DNA of 64,000 nt, from contig NZ_JBCNLP010000001.1 of the NCBI RefSeq assembly GCF_039595395.1, positions 1,116,001-1,180,000 of the forward strand. The letters run 5' to 3'. Below the pieces are notes generated by a model. That model was not told where the DNA came from, made no database searches, and saw only the letters and a list, made by a program, of their open reading frames with translations. The stretch is from Novosphingobium sp. (GTDB taxonomy: Bacteria; Pseudomonadota; Alphaproteobacteria; Sphingomonadales; Sphingomonadaceae). The position numbers and the translations under genes are program-made. Of the stretch, positions 9,479 to 18,095 are shown in pieces (within the stretch, counting starts at the first letter, position 1; every line of letters begins with the position of its first letter).

Positions 9479-10150
9479 TTGCGGAGCCGCCCCATCTTGC
9501 CTGTTTTCGCGCCTTCTTCCGCACCCTCTGCCGCCGCGATCCGCGTGCTGGTCGTCGACGATCATGTGTTTCTGCGCGACGGCATCCGCGCCATCATCCA
9601 GTCGCAGACCGACCTCGCCGTGGTGGGCGAGGCCGAGGATGGCGAGCAGGCGGTCGCGCAGTTTCAGGCTTTGCGCCCCGATGTCGTGCTGATGGATCTG
9701 CAGATGCCGCGCATGGGCGGCGTCGAGGCGATCGAGGCGATCATGGCGCTGGACGGCGATGCGCGCATTCTGGTGCTCACCACCTATGCCGGGGATGCTC
9801 AGGCCTTGCGGGCGCTCAAGGCCGGGGCTGCGGGCTATCTGCTGAAAAGCGCCTTGCGGCAGGAGCTGCTCGACACGATCCGCTCGGTGCGACGGGGCGG
9901 GCGGCATGTCGATGCGCAGGTCGCCACCGGCATCGCCATCCATATCGTGCAGGACGCCCTGACCGAGCGTGAGATCCGCGTGCTGTCGCTGGCCGCCTCG
10001 GGCCATTCCAACCGCCAGATCGCGCAAAAGGTGGTGGTGGCCGAGGAGACGGTGAAGGGCTATATGAAGGCGATCTTTTCCAAGCTGGGCGCGCGGGACC
10101 GCACCCATGCCGTGACCCTTGCGGTCAAGCGGGGCATCATCGAAATCTGA
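9479..10150 (+). CDS. NarL/FixJ-type response regulator
   Basis: 223-residue regulator. The receiver domain carries the acidic pair D27/D28, phospho-acceptor D73 in VLMDLQMPRMGG, and a conserved lysine in AAGYLLKSA. A LuxR-type helix-turn-helix follows from about 155 to 205 (LTEREIRVL ... ETVKGYMKAIFSKLG). The start used is a TTG at 9479, because no ATG or GTG lies in frame near the N-terminus; a GGAAGGGG stretch lies upstream, and a second TTG at 9497 would also fit. It is divergent from the propeller sensor kinase, so the two form a cognate pair. Its targets are not visible in the sequence. Confidence 0.9.
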   Translation: MRSRPILPVFAPSSAPSAAAIRVLVVDDHVFLRDGIRAIIQSQTDLAVVGEAEDGEQAVAQFQALRPDVVLMDLQMPRMGGVEAIEAIMALDGDARILVLTTYAGDAQALRALKAGAAGYLLKSALRQELLDTIRSVRRGGRHVDAQVATGIAIHIVQDALTEREIRVLSLAASGHSNRQIAQKVVVAEETVKGYMKAIFSKLGARDRTHAVTLAVKRGIIEI

Positions 10151-10154
10151 TTGC

Positions 10155-10859
10155 TCAGCCTTCATGCGGCCTGTCGGCGACGGGATGCAGCGAGCAGGCG
10201 ATGGTGCCCGCAAGGATCAGCGCTCCGGCCAGCAGCAGCGGGGGCACCAGCCCGCCCTGTGTCACCATCCATGCGCCCAGCGCGGCGCCCAGCAGAATGG
10301 CCAGCACGCTGGCGATGCGCCGCCCGGCATTGGGATTGGAGCCACCCGCCAGCGCTGAATCGGCGGCAAGGCCCGTGAGCGTCAGCGTCAGCACCGTGGT
10401 GGTGAGGTCCGGCACTTTCAACTGGCGGATCGTGGCGTTGCGAAAGCCCATCGCCAGCGCCGTCAGCGCGATGATGCCATAAAGCGCATGGGTGGGGCTC
10501 TGCGCCGCCATATCGAAGTGCAGTGCCAGAGCGGCGGCGACCCACAGGGCGGCGGTCTCGAGCAGGGCCGCGCCGATTAGCCAGCGGCGTAAGGGCCGGT
10601 TGGTCATGGCCTTGCCGATGCGTCCGGCCAGCAGGGCGCCGCCCAGAAAGGCGCCGATGGCCACCACATAGGAGAGCGGATGAAACCCCGGCGTGCCCAC
10701 GGCGGCAAAGCCGAGGAAGACGATGTTGCCGGTCATGTTGGCGGTGAAGACCTTGCCCAGACCCAGTACGCTGATCGCATCGATCAGCCCGGTGGTGACC
10801 GAAAGCAGCAGCAACAGTCCCGGCAGCATCAGCGGTTTGGGTGCGGGAGGTGGGGTCAT
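10155..10859 (-). CDS. DUF1275 (YoaK) family membrane protein
   Basis: 234 residues, strongly hydrophobic with about six membrane segments. It has the DUF1275 signatures GLIDAISVLGLGKVFTANMTGN near the N-terminus and GFRNATIRQLKVPDLTTTVLT in the second half. The gene ends 4 bp from the convergent response regulator and lies 17 bp downstream of the porin gene, so it may be the last gene of that operon. The family has no established function; transport has been suggested. Assignment to the family is firm. Confidence 0.85.
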   Translation of the reverse strand: MTPPPAPKPLMLPGLLLLLSVTTGLIDAISVLGLGKVFTANMTGNIVFLGFAAVGTPGFHPLSYVVAIGAFLGGALLAGRIGKAMTNRPLRRWLIGAALLETAALWVAAALALHFDMAAQSPTHALYGIIALTALAMGFRNATIRQLKVPDLTTTVLTLTLTGLAADSALAGGSNPNAGRRIASVLAILLGAALGAWMVTQGGLVPPLLLAGALILAGTIACSLHPVADRPHEG

Positions 10860-10876
10860 GGCAGGTCCTCTTCGCG

Positions 10877-12301
10877 TTACAGGCGGTAATTGGCCTCAAG
10901 GCCGAGCATATGGATGGTGCGGGCATAACCGGCCTCACGCAGGAAGCCGCCGGTGCGGAACAGCGAGAGCGAGGCCGACAGCGTCAGCTCCTGCGTGGCG
11001 CGCCATTCCACAGAGGTTTCGGCCTGATTGCCGAGGAAGCGCGAGTTGCCCCTCTCGCTGGCGACCAGCAGATGGCCGGGAATATCATACACGCCATCAG
11101 CCTTGCTCTGGCGCCAATAGGCCCCGGCGGCCAAGCTGAGCCCCACGCCCTTGCCCAGGTCGAAGCTGAGCAGCGGCTGGATGTTGACCAGATTGTAGGG
11201 CCCGATGGGGGACAGCTCGCCGAAATATTTGCCCTTGGGGAACAGGGCGTTGAAGGTGCTCAGGCGATGATCGCCCGCGCCCTTGTCGCCGCTGGTCACA
11301 TTGAAGCGCAGCGTGAGGTCGGGTTTCAAGGGCGCCTTGGTGAGGCTGACCCCGGCCTCGCTGCCGATGGACCATGCATGGATGGTCTGGTCGGCCAGAT
11401 GGCCCGTCTGCAGCATGGCCTCCATGTTCCAGTGAACGGTGGTGGCGGTACTGGCGGGCGCCTTGCCGAACAGGCGCAGGCCCAGCGTATGGCGGATCTC
11501 GCGCCCGCTGGCATTCTGGAAGCGGGCCAGATCATTGCGATAACCCAGCCAGTAGAGGTCCACCCCCGCAGGCCCGATCATCTGCGTGGCATAGGCACCC
11601 CACAGAGCCTTGGCCTGCGAGGTATGATCATCGAAGGTGCCTGTGCCCGGCTCGACGGGGCGCAGATAGAAGGTGTTGAGCGTCAGCCTGCCGCGATGGA
11701 GGATCGCCCGCCCGCCATCGAAGGCCAGCGGCACATTGGGGCCATAGCGCGTGCCGACCAGCCGCTCTGTGCCAAGGCCCACCATCTCGCGTCCGCCGCG
11801 CAGGCGCAGCGTGGTCTTGCCGTCCAAAGGGATCACCACATCGGCAAAGGCCTGAAGCGTATCGACACGCGTCTGGTCGATGGCGCTGGCCGAGGGCGCG
11901 ACGCCCGCCGCATAGGCGATGATCGGCTGGGCAAAGGCGCGGACCTCCACCTTGCCCAGACCCAGATGCAGATCGGCATAGGGCAGCAGGCGCGTCCAGA
12001 GATAGCCATTATTGGGCGCGGCAGCATTGCCCAGCGCGTTGTTTTCATAATCCTCATTGCGCAGCCGCAGTTCGAGGCCGGTGGCGAGGTAATCGCGGCC
12101 CGTGTCGTCCAGCGGGATATATTTGAACTTGTCCGTCCAGTGGCCGCTGCGCTTGGCGGGATCGGCCAGATCGGACCAGTCCTCATTGTAGCGCTCGGTG
12201 GTCAGCACGGGGGGCTGCCAGGCCTCGGTGGGGGCGTCTGCCCGCGCGGTAGCGGGCAGCAGCAGAGCCAGCAACAGGGTGGGGGCGAAGAGGCGGCGCA
12301 T
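10877..12301 (-). CDS. alginate-export-family outer-membrane porin
   Basis: 474 residues with a signal peptide (MRRLFAPTLLLALLLPATARA), then a beta-rich protein with amphipathic strands and a C-terminus in aromatic/arginine (LGLEANYRL). The layout LEAWQPP...RYNEDWSDLADP near the N-terminus, then GLELRLRNEDYENN, is typical of the alginate_exp family. In most genomes these are not true alginate exporters but substrate-specific outer-membrane channels of catabolic operons. It lies 3 bp below the DoxX gene in a same-strand cluster with an amidohydrolase, so it probably admits that pathway's substrate. Confidence 0.85.
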   Translation of the reverse strand: MRRLFAPTLLLALLLPATARADAPTEAWQPPVLTTERYNEDWSDLADPAKRSGHWTDKFKYIPLDDTGRDYLATGLELRLRNEDYENNALGNAAAPNNGYLWTRLLPYADLHLGLGKVEVRAFAQPIIAYAAGVAPSASAIDQTRVDTLQAFADVVIPLDGKTTLRLRGGREMVGLGTERLVGTRYGPNVPLAFDGGRAILHRGRLTLNTFYLRPVEPGTGTFDDHTSQAKALWGAYATQMIGPAGVDLYWLGYRNDLARFQNASGREIRHTLGLRLFGKAPASTATTVHWNMEAMLQTGHLADQTIHAWSIGSEAGVSLTKAPLKPDLTLRFNVTSGDKGAGDHRLSTFNALFPKGKYFGELSPIGPYNLVNIQPLLSFDLGKGVGLSLAAGAYWRQSKADGVYDIPGHLLVASERGNSRFLGNQAETSVEWRATQELTLSASLSLFRTGGFLREAGYARTIHMLGLEANYRL

Positions 12302-12304
12302 GGG

Positions 12305-12754
12305 TCAGTCCCGGCGCTCGGCGAGGATGGCGGTGAGGACAAAGCCGCCGACAAGGCCGAGATGCTCGAAGAAGGCATTGGTGGCGCCGAAGCGCTCCGG
12401 GCCGGGCGGCATGGTCCAGAAGGCATTGGCGGTGATCGCCGCCAGCACGGTGAACACGCCCAGCATGCCGGCGCCCAGCCAGACAAGGCGGCCCGAGAGG
12501 ATCAGCGCCGGGCCGATCAGCTCCACCGCGATGGTCAGGATCGCGAAGAGGGCAGGGTAGGGCATGCCGAAATGGGCCTGCTCGGCCACGGCGCCGGGGA
12601 AGTCGGTCAGCTTGACCAGACCGCCCAGCAGATAGGCGCCGGACAGCGCCAGCCGGGCGAGGAAGCCCGTTCCGCCCCAGCCAAGAATGGCTGAGGCGAA
12701 ACGGGGCGTGCCTGCGCGGGGGGATGCGGCACGCGGGAGGGAGGTGGTGCTCAC
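12305..12754 (-). CDS. DoxX family membrane protein
   Basis: 149 residues with four predicted membrane helices and the DoxX pattern LSGAYLLGGLVKLTDFPG ... FGMPYPALFAILTIAVELIGP. The start overlaps the stop of the upstream VOC gene by 4 bp (ATGA), so translation is coupled. DoxX proteins are inner-membrane partners of redox or detoxification enzymes and are frequent in catabolic clusters. Their biochemical role is poorly defined. Placement between an exported VOC protein and a porin suggests a job at the cell envelope. Confidence 0.85.
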   Translation of the reverse strand: MSTTSLPRAASPRAGTPRFASAILGWGGTGFLARLALSGAYLLGGLVKLTDFPGAVAEQAHFGMPYPALFAILTIAVELIGPALILSGRLVWLGAGMLGVFTVLAAITANAFWTMPPGPERFGATNAFFEHLGLVGGFVLTAILAERRD

Positions 12755-13644
12755 GGTGCTTTCGCCTGATGGATCTCGGCGATGTAGCCGCCGGGGAAGC
12801 GGACGATGGCGCTCTGGCGGTCGGCTCCGGCATGGGCGGCGACCAGCGTTTCAGCACCGGCGGCGGTGGCCTTGGCCAGCGTGGCGGTCAGGTCGGCAAC
12901 GTTGTAGCCAGCCATATCGCGGCCATAGGGCCAGGGCAGTTGGCCGTCCGAGACGATCACCAGCATCTTGCCATAGCCGCTCTCGATGGCGATGCGGCGG
13001 ATGGTCTTGCCCGGCTGGCCGACTTCATCGCCCGGCGCATTGCGCTGGTCAGCGGTGATCTTGCCATGGGCATAGCCGGTCCAGCTTTTGACGAAAGCGT
13101 CGGCGGCATCGGGAGTGAGGTAGACGCGGTTCTCCGGCACGCTGGCGAGCGGCGTGTAGTTGGGCTTGGCGGTGTGCCAGTAGAGCTGCATGTTCACGCC
13201 GCCCGGCCATTGCACAACCACATCGCGGCCGATGGGATCGGGGAAGGTGGTGATCAGGCGCGTGGCGCCATGCTTGCGCGCGTCGGCCACGGCGGCGTCG
13301 AGATCGGTGACCAGATAGCCGGTGCGCTCATCGCCGAAGGGGGTGGGGATCGGCGTCTTGAAGCCGAAGACCGAAACGGTGCCTGCGGGCGTCAGCACCA
13401 GTTGTGACTTGGTCAGGCTGGGGGTGGGGGTGACCTGAAACTCGCCCTGCTTGCTGGTGGTGCCGCCAAAGGTCGCCGAGAAGCTGGTGACGAAGGCGTC
13501 GAACTGATCGGCGGGCACATAGACATGGGTGGTGTCATACTGCGGGCCCACGGCATAGTCGGCCGAAGCTGCGGGGGCGGCCATCACGGTGGGTGCGGCC
13601 AGCGTGAGGGCCGAGGCGGCGAGCAGAGTTTTGAACAGTTTCAT
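12751..13644 (-). CDS. exported VOC (glyoxalase-fold) protein
   Basis: 297 residues with a clear signal peptide (MKLFKTLLAASALTLAAPTVMA), which is unusual because most VOC enzymes are cytoplasmic. Two paired VOC modules are recognisable: the first around YDTTHVYVPADQFDAF ... GYLVTDLDAAVADARKHGA, and the second ending in FPGGYIAEIHQ. VOC proteins use a metal in a paired beta-alpha-beta fold for isomerase, lyase or dioxygenase chemistry, or only bind ligands. It lies 39 bp below the amidohydrolase gene and overlaps doxX by 4 bp. A periplasmic step or binding role in the same pathway is inferred. Confidence 0.75.
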   Translation of the reverse strand: MKLFKTLLAASALTLAAPTVMAAPAASADYAVGPQYDTTHVYVPADQFDAFVTSFSATFGGTTSKQGEFQVTPTPSLTKSQLVLTPAGTVSVFGFKTPIPTPFGDERTGYLVTDLDAAVADARKHGATRLITTFPDPIGRDVVVQWPGGVNMQLYWHTAKPNYTPLASVPENRVYLTPDAADAFVKSWTGYAHGKITADQRNAPGDEVGQPGKTIRRIAIESGYGKMLVIVSDGQLPWPYGRDMAGYNVADLTATLAKATAAGAETLVAAHAGADRQSAIVRFPGGYIAEIHQAKAP

Positions 13645-13683
13645 GGGGAATTTCCTTGTGGAGCAAAGAACGCAGGATTGGTG

Positions 13684-15525
13684 TCAGACGGCCCAGCAGC
13701 CGCAGCCGAGGGCGCCCCAGAAGCTCTGGGGATCGGCGGTGGGGGCCTGCGCGCCAAGAGCCGCAGCATGGTCATGGCCATGGACGCCGCAGGAGGAGGC
13801 ACAACCACAGGCCGAGGCGAGCTTCTGCTTGGTTTCGGGCGAGGTCCACGAACCGAAGGTGCCCACCGGCGACCAGTCGGGCATGGGCTTGGGCAGGTCG
13901 GGCGCATGCTTGGCGTAGCTGCCATTGCCATGGACGACCTTGCCGCCGAGGATGGTCATCACCGAGCGGATGTTGGTGATCTCGTGATCGGGCACGGTGA
14001 AGAAATCGTCCGAGAGCAGCGCGAGATCGGCCAGTTGTCCGGCGACGATCTGGCCCTTCTTGCCCTGCTCGTTGGAGAACCAGGTGTTGGCCTGGGTCCA
14101 CAGACGCAGCGCGGTTTCCCGGTCCAGCCGGTTGCGCACCGGATAGAGGGCAAGGCCGCCCACGGTGCGGCTGGTCACCAGCCACGACAGCGAGACCCAG
14201 GGGTTGTAGCTGGCGACGCGGGTGGCATCGGTGCCGGCGCCCACCGGGATGCCCGCCTCCATCATGCGCTTGATCGGCGGGGTGGCCTCGGCGGCCTTGG
14301 CGCCATAGCGTTCGACGAAATATTCGCCCTGGAAGGCCATGCGATGCTGCACCGCGATGCCTCCGCCCAGTGCAGCAATCCGGTCGATGTTGCGCTCGCT
14401 GATGGTCTCGGCATGGTCGAAGAACCAGTTGAGGCCGTGGAGCGGAATGTCGCGGTTCACCTTCTCGAACACGTCCAGCGCGCGGCTGATCGTCTGGTCA
14501 TAGGTGGCGTGCATGCGCCAGGGCCAGCGGCGCTCGGCCAGCAGGCGGATGACGGGTTCCAGATCGCCTTCCATCTCGGGCGGCATATCGGGGCGGGCGA
14601 CGCGGAAATCCTCGAAATCGGCGGCGGAATAGACCAGCATCTCGCCCGCGCCATTGTGGCGATAGGTGTCGTCGCCGTCGCCGGGCTTGACCTGCTTGGA
14701 CCAGTTGGTGAAGTCGGCCAATTCCTCTTTCGGCTTCTGCGTGAAGAGGTTGTAGGCGACGCGCAAGGTCATCTCGCCGTCCTTGTGCAGCTTTTCGATG
14801 ACTTCGTAATCGTCGGGATAGTTTTGCGAGCCGCCACCGGCATCGATGACTGAGGTGACACCCAGCGAATTCAGTTCACGCATGAACTGGCGGGTGGAGT
14901 TGAGCTGATACTCCTGCGGAAGCTTGGGGCCTTTGGCCAGCGTGGCGTAAAGGATCGTGGCGTTGGGCTGGGCCAGCAGCAAGCCCGTGGGGTTGCCTTG
15001 GGCATCGCGCACGATCTCGCCGCCGGGCGGGTTGGGCGTGTCTTTGGTGTAGCCCACGGCGCGCAGCGCTGCGGCGTTGAGCAGGGCGCGGTCATAGAGG
15101 TGCAGGATGAAGACCGGCGTGTCGGGGGCTGCCTCGTTGATTTCCTGAATGGTGGGCAGGCGCTTTTCGGCGAACTGGTGTTCGGTGAAGCCGCCGACCA
15201 CGCGCACCCATTGCGGGGCGGGGGTGTTCTGGGCTTGGCGCTTCAGCATCGCCATGGCGTCGGCCAGCGAGGGCACGCCTTCCCAGCGCAGCTCCATATT
15301 GTAGTTCAACCCGCCGCGGATGACATGGATATGGCTGTCGATCAGGCCGGGGATCAGGCGGCGGCCACCGGCGTCGATGATCTGCGCCTGCGGGGCGGCG
15401 GCGCGGGCTTCGCCTTCCGAACCTGCCACAAGGATCTTGCCGTCACGGATGGCCACGGCTTCAGCAGTGGGATTGCTGCGGTCCAGCGTGGTGACCTTGG
15501 CGTTGATGATGATGAGATCGGTCAT
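13684..15525 (-). CDS. YtcJ-like amidohydrolase with Cys/His-rich tail
   Basis: 613-residue amidohydrolase-superfamily enzyme (Amidohydro_3/YtcJ type). It starts in the usual short beta domain, MTDLIIINAKVTTLD. The metal-binding HxH is at H65/H67 in LIDSHIHVIRGG, and later motifs include MHATYDQTI, GLNWFFDHAET and GAGTDATR. The last 46 residues (568-613) form an unusual metal-ligand-rich tail with C573, C575, C579, H582, H584, H586, C608 and C610. No signal peptide is seen. It probably hydrolyses an amide, imide or cyclic C-N bond; the substrate is unknown. Its neighbours, an isochorismatase-like hydrolase and an exported VOC protein, suggest a multi-step degradation. Confidence 0.85.
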   Translation of the reverse strand: MTDLIIINAKVTTLDRSNPTAEAVAIRDGKILVAGSEGEARAAAPQAQIIDAGGRRLIPGLIDSHIHVIRGGLNYNMELRWEGVPSLADAMAMLKRQAQNTPAPQWVRVVGGFTEHQFAEKRLPTIQEINEAAPDTPVFILHLYDRALLNAAALRAVGYTKDTPNPPGGEIVRDAQGNPTGLLLAQPNATILYATLAKGPKLPQEYQLNSTRQFMRELNSLGVTSVIDAGGGSQNYPDDYEVIEKLHKDGEMTLRVAYNLFTQKPKEELADFTNWSKQVKPGDGDDTYRHNGAGEMLVYSAADFEDFRVARPDMPPEMEGDLEPVIRLLAERRWPWRMHATYDQTISRALDVFEKVNRDIPLHGLNWFFDHAETISERNIDRIAALGGGIAVQHRMAFQGEYFVERYGAKAAEATPPIKRMMEAGIPVGAGTDATRVASYNPWVSLSWLVTSRTVGGLALYPVRNRLDRETALRLWTQANTWFSNEQGKKGQIVAGQLADLALLSDDFFTVPDHEITNIRSVMTILGGKVVHGNGSYAKHAPDLPKPMPDWSPVGTFGSWTSPETKQKLASACGCASSCGVHGHDHAAALGAQAPTADPQSFWGALGCGCWAV

Positions 15526-15574
15526 GGGAGGCTCCGGAAGGTCAGATCAGGCCCAAAAGGTCAGGCCCAAAAGA

Positions 15575-15823
15575 TCAAGCGTTGTCGGTGGGGATCTTGA
15601 TGTGGTCGCCCAGCACGCGGTGGGCGGCATGGGTCTTGACGAAGGCCAGCACCGGTTCCTTGCGCAGCATTTTTTGCACAATCGGCACAGCCTGTTCGCC
15701 CAGCAGCATGCCCAGCAGGCCGATCAGCGCGATGGTGGGGGGAGCCGGAGACTTGACCCCCAGCAGGGCATAGATGCCGCCGACCAGCACGCCGACGCCA
15801 AGGGAAAGAAGATAGGGTTTCAT
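15575..15823 (-). CDS. XapX domain small membrane protein
   Basis: 82 residues. The first 55 match the XapX domain: SLGVGVLVGGIYALLGVKSPAPP followed by a second helix IALIGLLGMLLGEQAVP. A 25-residue hydrophilic tail follows. XapX proteins are small two-helix inner-membrane proteins of unknown function, often next to hydrolase or xanthosine-type genes. Here it is flanked by an isochorismatase-like hydrolase upstream and an amidohydrolase downstream on the same strand. Confidence 0.8.
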   Translation of the reverse strand: MKPYLLSLGVGVLVGGIYALLGVKSPAPPTIALIGLLGMLLGEQAVPIVQKMLRKEPVLAFVKTHAAHRVLGDHIKIPTDNA

Positions 15824-15880
15824 GGGGTTTGCACCTTTCAGCAGGTTGGCGCCGGGCGGGGGGACCCGGCGCCCCGGAGA

Positions 15881-16549
15881 TCAGTGCGCGCCTTCGGAAG
15901 CGCCGAACATCGTCTTGGCGTAGGTGACGCCGATGCCGTAGGCACCGCCCCACTGCTTGGCGACGCCGGTGGTGAAGTCATAGGTTTCGCCGCGGGCCCA
16001 GTCGCGCTGCAGTTCGAGCAGATACTGGAGCGAGGTGATCGGGCGGGCGCCGAGCTGGATCATGCGCTGCATGGCGCGCTCATGGGCCTCGTCCGAGATG
16101 TCGCCGCAGGCATCGGCGATGACATAGGCCTCAAAGCCCTGATCGATGGCCGAGGCGACCGGGCCGACGATGCACACCGAGGTCCACAGACCTGCAAAGA
16201 CGATGCGCGGCTTGGCGATGCGGTTGATTTCCTCGATCACGCCCGCGTCTTCCCAGGTGTTCATGCTGGTGCGGTCGAGCAGCTTCTGGCCGGGGAAGGC
16301 ATCGGTGATCTCGCTGAACATGGGGCCCGAGAAGCTCTTCTCGGCCACGGTGGTCAGGATGGTGGGGACGTTGAAACCGGCGGCGGCGCGCGAGATCAGG
16401 GCGGCATTGTTGCGCAGCAAAGTGGTGTCGATCGACTTGGTGGCGAAGGTCATCTGCGACTGGAAATCGATCAGCACCAGAGCGTGATCGGTGGGGGAGA
16501 GGAGGGTCTTGCCGGGGGTCGGGGTGGCTTTGGGGGTGGTCTGGGTCAT
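15881..16549 (-). CDS. isochorismatase-family hydrolase (YcaC-like)
   Basis: 222 residues with the cysteine-hydrolase triad pattern: D28 in LVLIDFQSQM, a lysine in AEKSFSGP (about 71) and nucleophile C126 in LWTSVCIV. The length and the MFSEITDAFPG and DACGDISDEAHERAM motifs fit the YcaC-like branch. Members hydrolyse amides, carbamoyl groups or similar; the substrate here is unknown. It is the first gene of the same-strand cluster that continues with XapX, amidohydrolase, VOC, DoxX and porin, so its upstream region should hold the operon promoter. Confidence 0.85.
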   Translation of the reverse strand: MTQTTPKATPTPGKTLLSPTDHALVLIDFQSQMTFATKSIDTTLLRNNAALISRAAAGFNVPTILTTVAEKSFSGPMFSEITDAFPGQKLLDRTSMNTWEDAGVIEEINRIAKPRIVFAGLWTSVCIVGPVASAIDQGFEAYVIADACGDISDEAHERAMQRMIQLGARPITSLQYLLELQRDWARGETYDFTTGVAKQWGGAYGIGVTYAKTMFGASEGAH

Positions 16550-16876
16550 GTCGATGTCTCCGTCAGGGTTGGTGTTGGCACCGCGTTATTGCCGCGTTGA
16601 GAGCGGAATAGGCGAGGATGATCCTGCGGAGGAGTGGGATAAAAATGATCAAAATGTTCGATAAAGTGGAATGTTTTGGCGAAGGGCTCCCCCCGCAGGG
16701 CGCAGCAGCCTTATGGCGCGGGCACCCGGATGACGCATGCCCCACAAGGGTGTGCGTTGCTCACCCTTTTGTATGAAAAGGGCTGTCAAAGTTTAAGGGC
16801 GGCCTGCCGCAGCAGCCATCAGCAACCCTCCGCCAGTGGCGGATGGGCGAGGGAACAACGCTTTGCCGGGAGGGCC
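16550..16876. other. intergenic, probable promoter region of the hydrolase operon
   Basis: 327 bp between the hydrolase operon and the HWE kinase gene, with no credible gene. On the - strand a consensus-like TTGACA lies next to a short palindrome, CCCTTTT gtatg AAAAGGG (16764-16782). Nearer the hydrolase start there is an AT-rich patch (TGATCAAAATGTTCG). Either could be an operator; I could not find a convincing complete promoter. Confidence 0.3.
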
Positions 16877-17896
16877 TTACTGGGCCAGCGTGTCGAGCGG
16901 GATCGTCAGTTCGATCACCAGCCCGTCGGGCTTCCATGTGCGGGTGATGGCGCCGCCAAGGCCTCGCACCGACAGGCTTTCCAGCCGGCTGCCGAAGCCT
17001 TCGGTCATGGTGCCTTCCGCGCGCGGGATGCCGCTTTCGGTCCAGACCATATGGACGTTCTGCCCGTCGCTTTCCAGCGTGACCCGCAGTGCCCCCTGGG
17101 CCTTGCTCAGCGCGCCATATTTGGCGGCATTGGTCGTCAGCTCATGCAGCAGCAGCGCGACCGAGGGCAGGCTGCGCGCGCCGATCGGGGCGTCGTGGCC
17201 GCTGGCCTCGATCTGCGCGCCATGCTGGCCCTGATAGGGGCGCAGAATGGTGGTGAGCAGATCGCGCAGCGCGGTGGAGGTCAGCATCTGCGGGCGATGC
17301 GGGCCGGACAGGGTGATCTCATGCGCCTTGGCCAGCGCCACCAGCCGGGCCTGCAGGTCGCTGGCCAGCGCTTCCTTCGTCTCGGCTTCGCGCGCGCTCA
17401 GCGAGACAAGGCTGGTTGCCAGCGAGAAGAGGTTTTTGATCCGATGATTCATCTCATGCAGGATCAGATTCTGCTCTTCGGCAAAGCGGCGGGCCTGGGT
17501 GATGTTGCGCGCCACCTTCGAGGCGCCCAGCAGCTTGCCGTCGCGGTCGCGCACCGGGGAAATGGTCAGCGAGACATCGACCATCGTGCCGTCCTTGCGG
17601 CGGCGCACGGTTTCGAAATGATCGACGCGGCGCCCGGCCTTGATGCTCTCGATGATCGCATCTTCCTCGTGCAGGCGCTCTTCGGGGATGATGATGGTGA
17701 TCGACTTGCCGATCGCCTCTTCGGGCGTGTAGCCGAACAGGGTCTGCGCGCCCTCGTTCCAGCTCAGGATGATGCCGTCGAGCGTCTTGCTCAGGATCGC
17801 ATCCTCGGAATTCTCGACGATGGAGGCCAACCAGGCAGCAGGGTCTAGCGCCGGGATCTGCGTGTGGGGAAGGATGGTCGGCGTGGCCTGAGTCAT
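16877..17896 (-). CDS. PAS-domain HWE-family sensor histidine kinase
   Basis: 339 residues from the ATG at 17896. A PAS domain spans about 20-130 (SWNEGAQTLFGYTPEEAIGKS and a PAC-like VRRRKDGTMVDVSLTISPVRD). The kinase core is HWE/HisKA_2 type: probable phospho-acceptor H151 in EMNHRIKNLF, ELTTNAAKYGAL as the N box, and WTE in the HWE signature. There is no membrane segment, so it is cytosolic. The LOV photoactive cysteine motif is absent, so this is not a blue-light receptor of that type. HWE kinases often feed the alphaproteobacterial general stress response. That fits the stress-type genes that follow, but the link is inference. An upstream start at 17995 is possible. Confidence 0.85.
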   Translation of the reverse strand: MTQATPTILPHTQIPALDPAAWLASIVENSEDAILSKTLDGIILSWNEGAQTLFGYTPEEAIGKSITIIIPEERLHEEDAIIESIKAGRRVDHFETVRRRKDGTMVDVSLTISPVRDRDGKLLGASKVARNITQARRFAEEQNLILHEMNHRIKNLFSLATSLVSLSAREAETKEALASDLQARLVALAKAHEITLSGPHRPQMLTSTALRDLLTTILRPYQGQHGAQIEASGHDAPIGARSLPSVALLLHELTTNAAKYGALSKAQGALRVTLESDGQNVHMVWTESGIPRAEGTMTEGFGSRLESLSVRGLGGAITRTWKPDGLVIELTIPLDTLAQ

Positions 17897-18095
17897 GTCT
17901 TCGGAGCGCCCGGCAAGCAACACATGATTCTCCTGCGAGCATCTGCTGTGCCACAATAGCGCCGCCCTTTCGGGCAGCCGGGCCCGAAGACTCACAGCGT
18001 GTTAAGCCGCGTTACGCGCTTTGCCGAAACCACGCAACCGTCATACCGCTAACACGGCCTGCCGGCACAGGGCGGCGCCGGATCAGGGGCGTTTA

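Noticed and set aside
10841..12694. 617-codon open frame on the + strand over the porin and DoxX genes
   Set aside because: Low-complexity, no domain; the opposite strand encodes clearly recognised proteins with overlapping starts and stops.
16877..17896. LOV blue-light receptor kinase
   Set aside because: The PAS domain lacks the photoactive cysteine motif (GRNCRFLQ-type).
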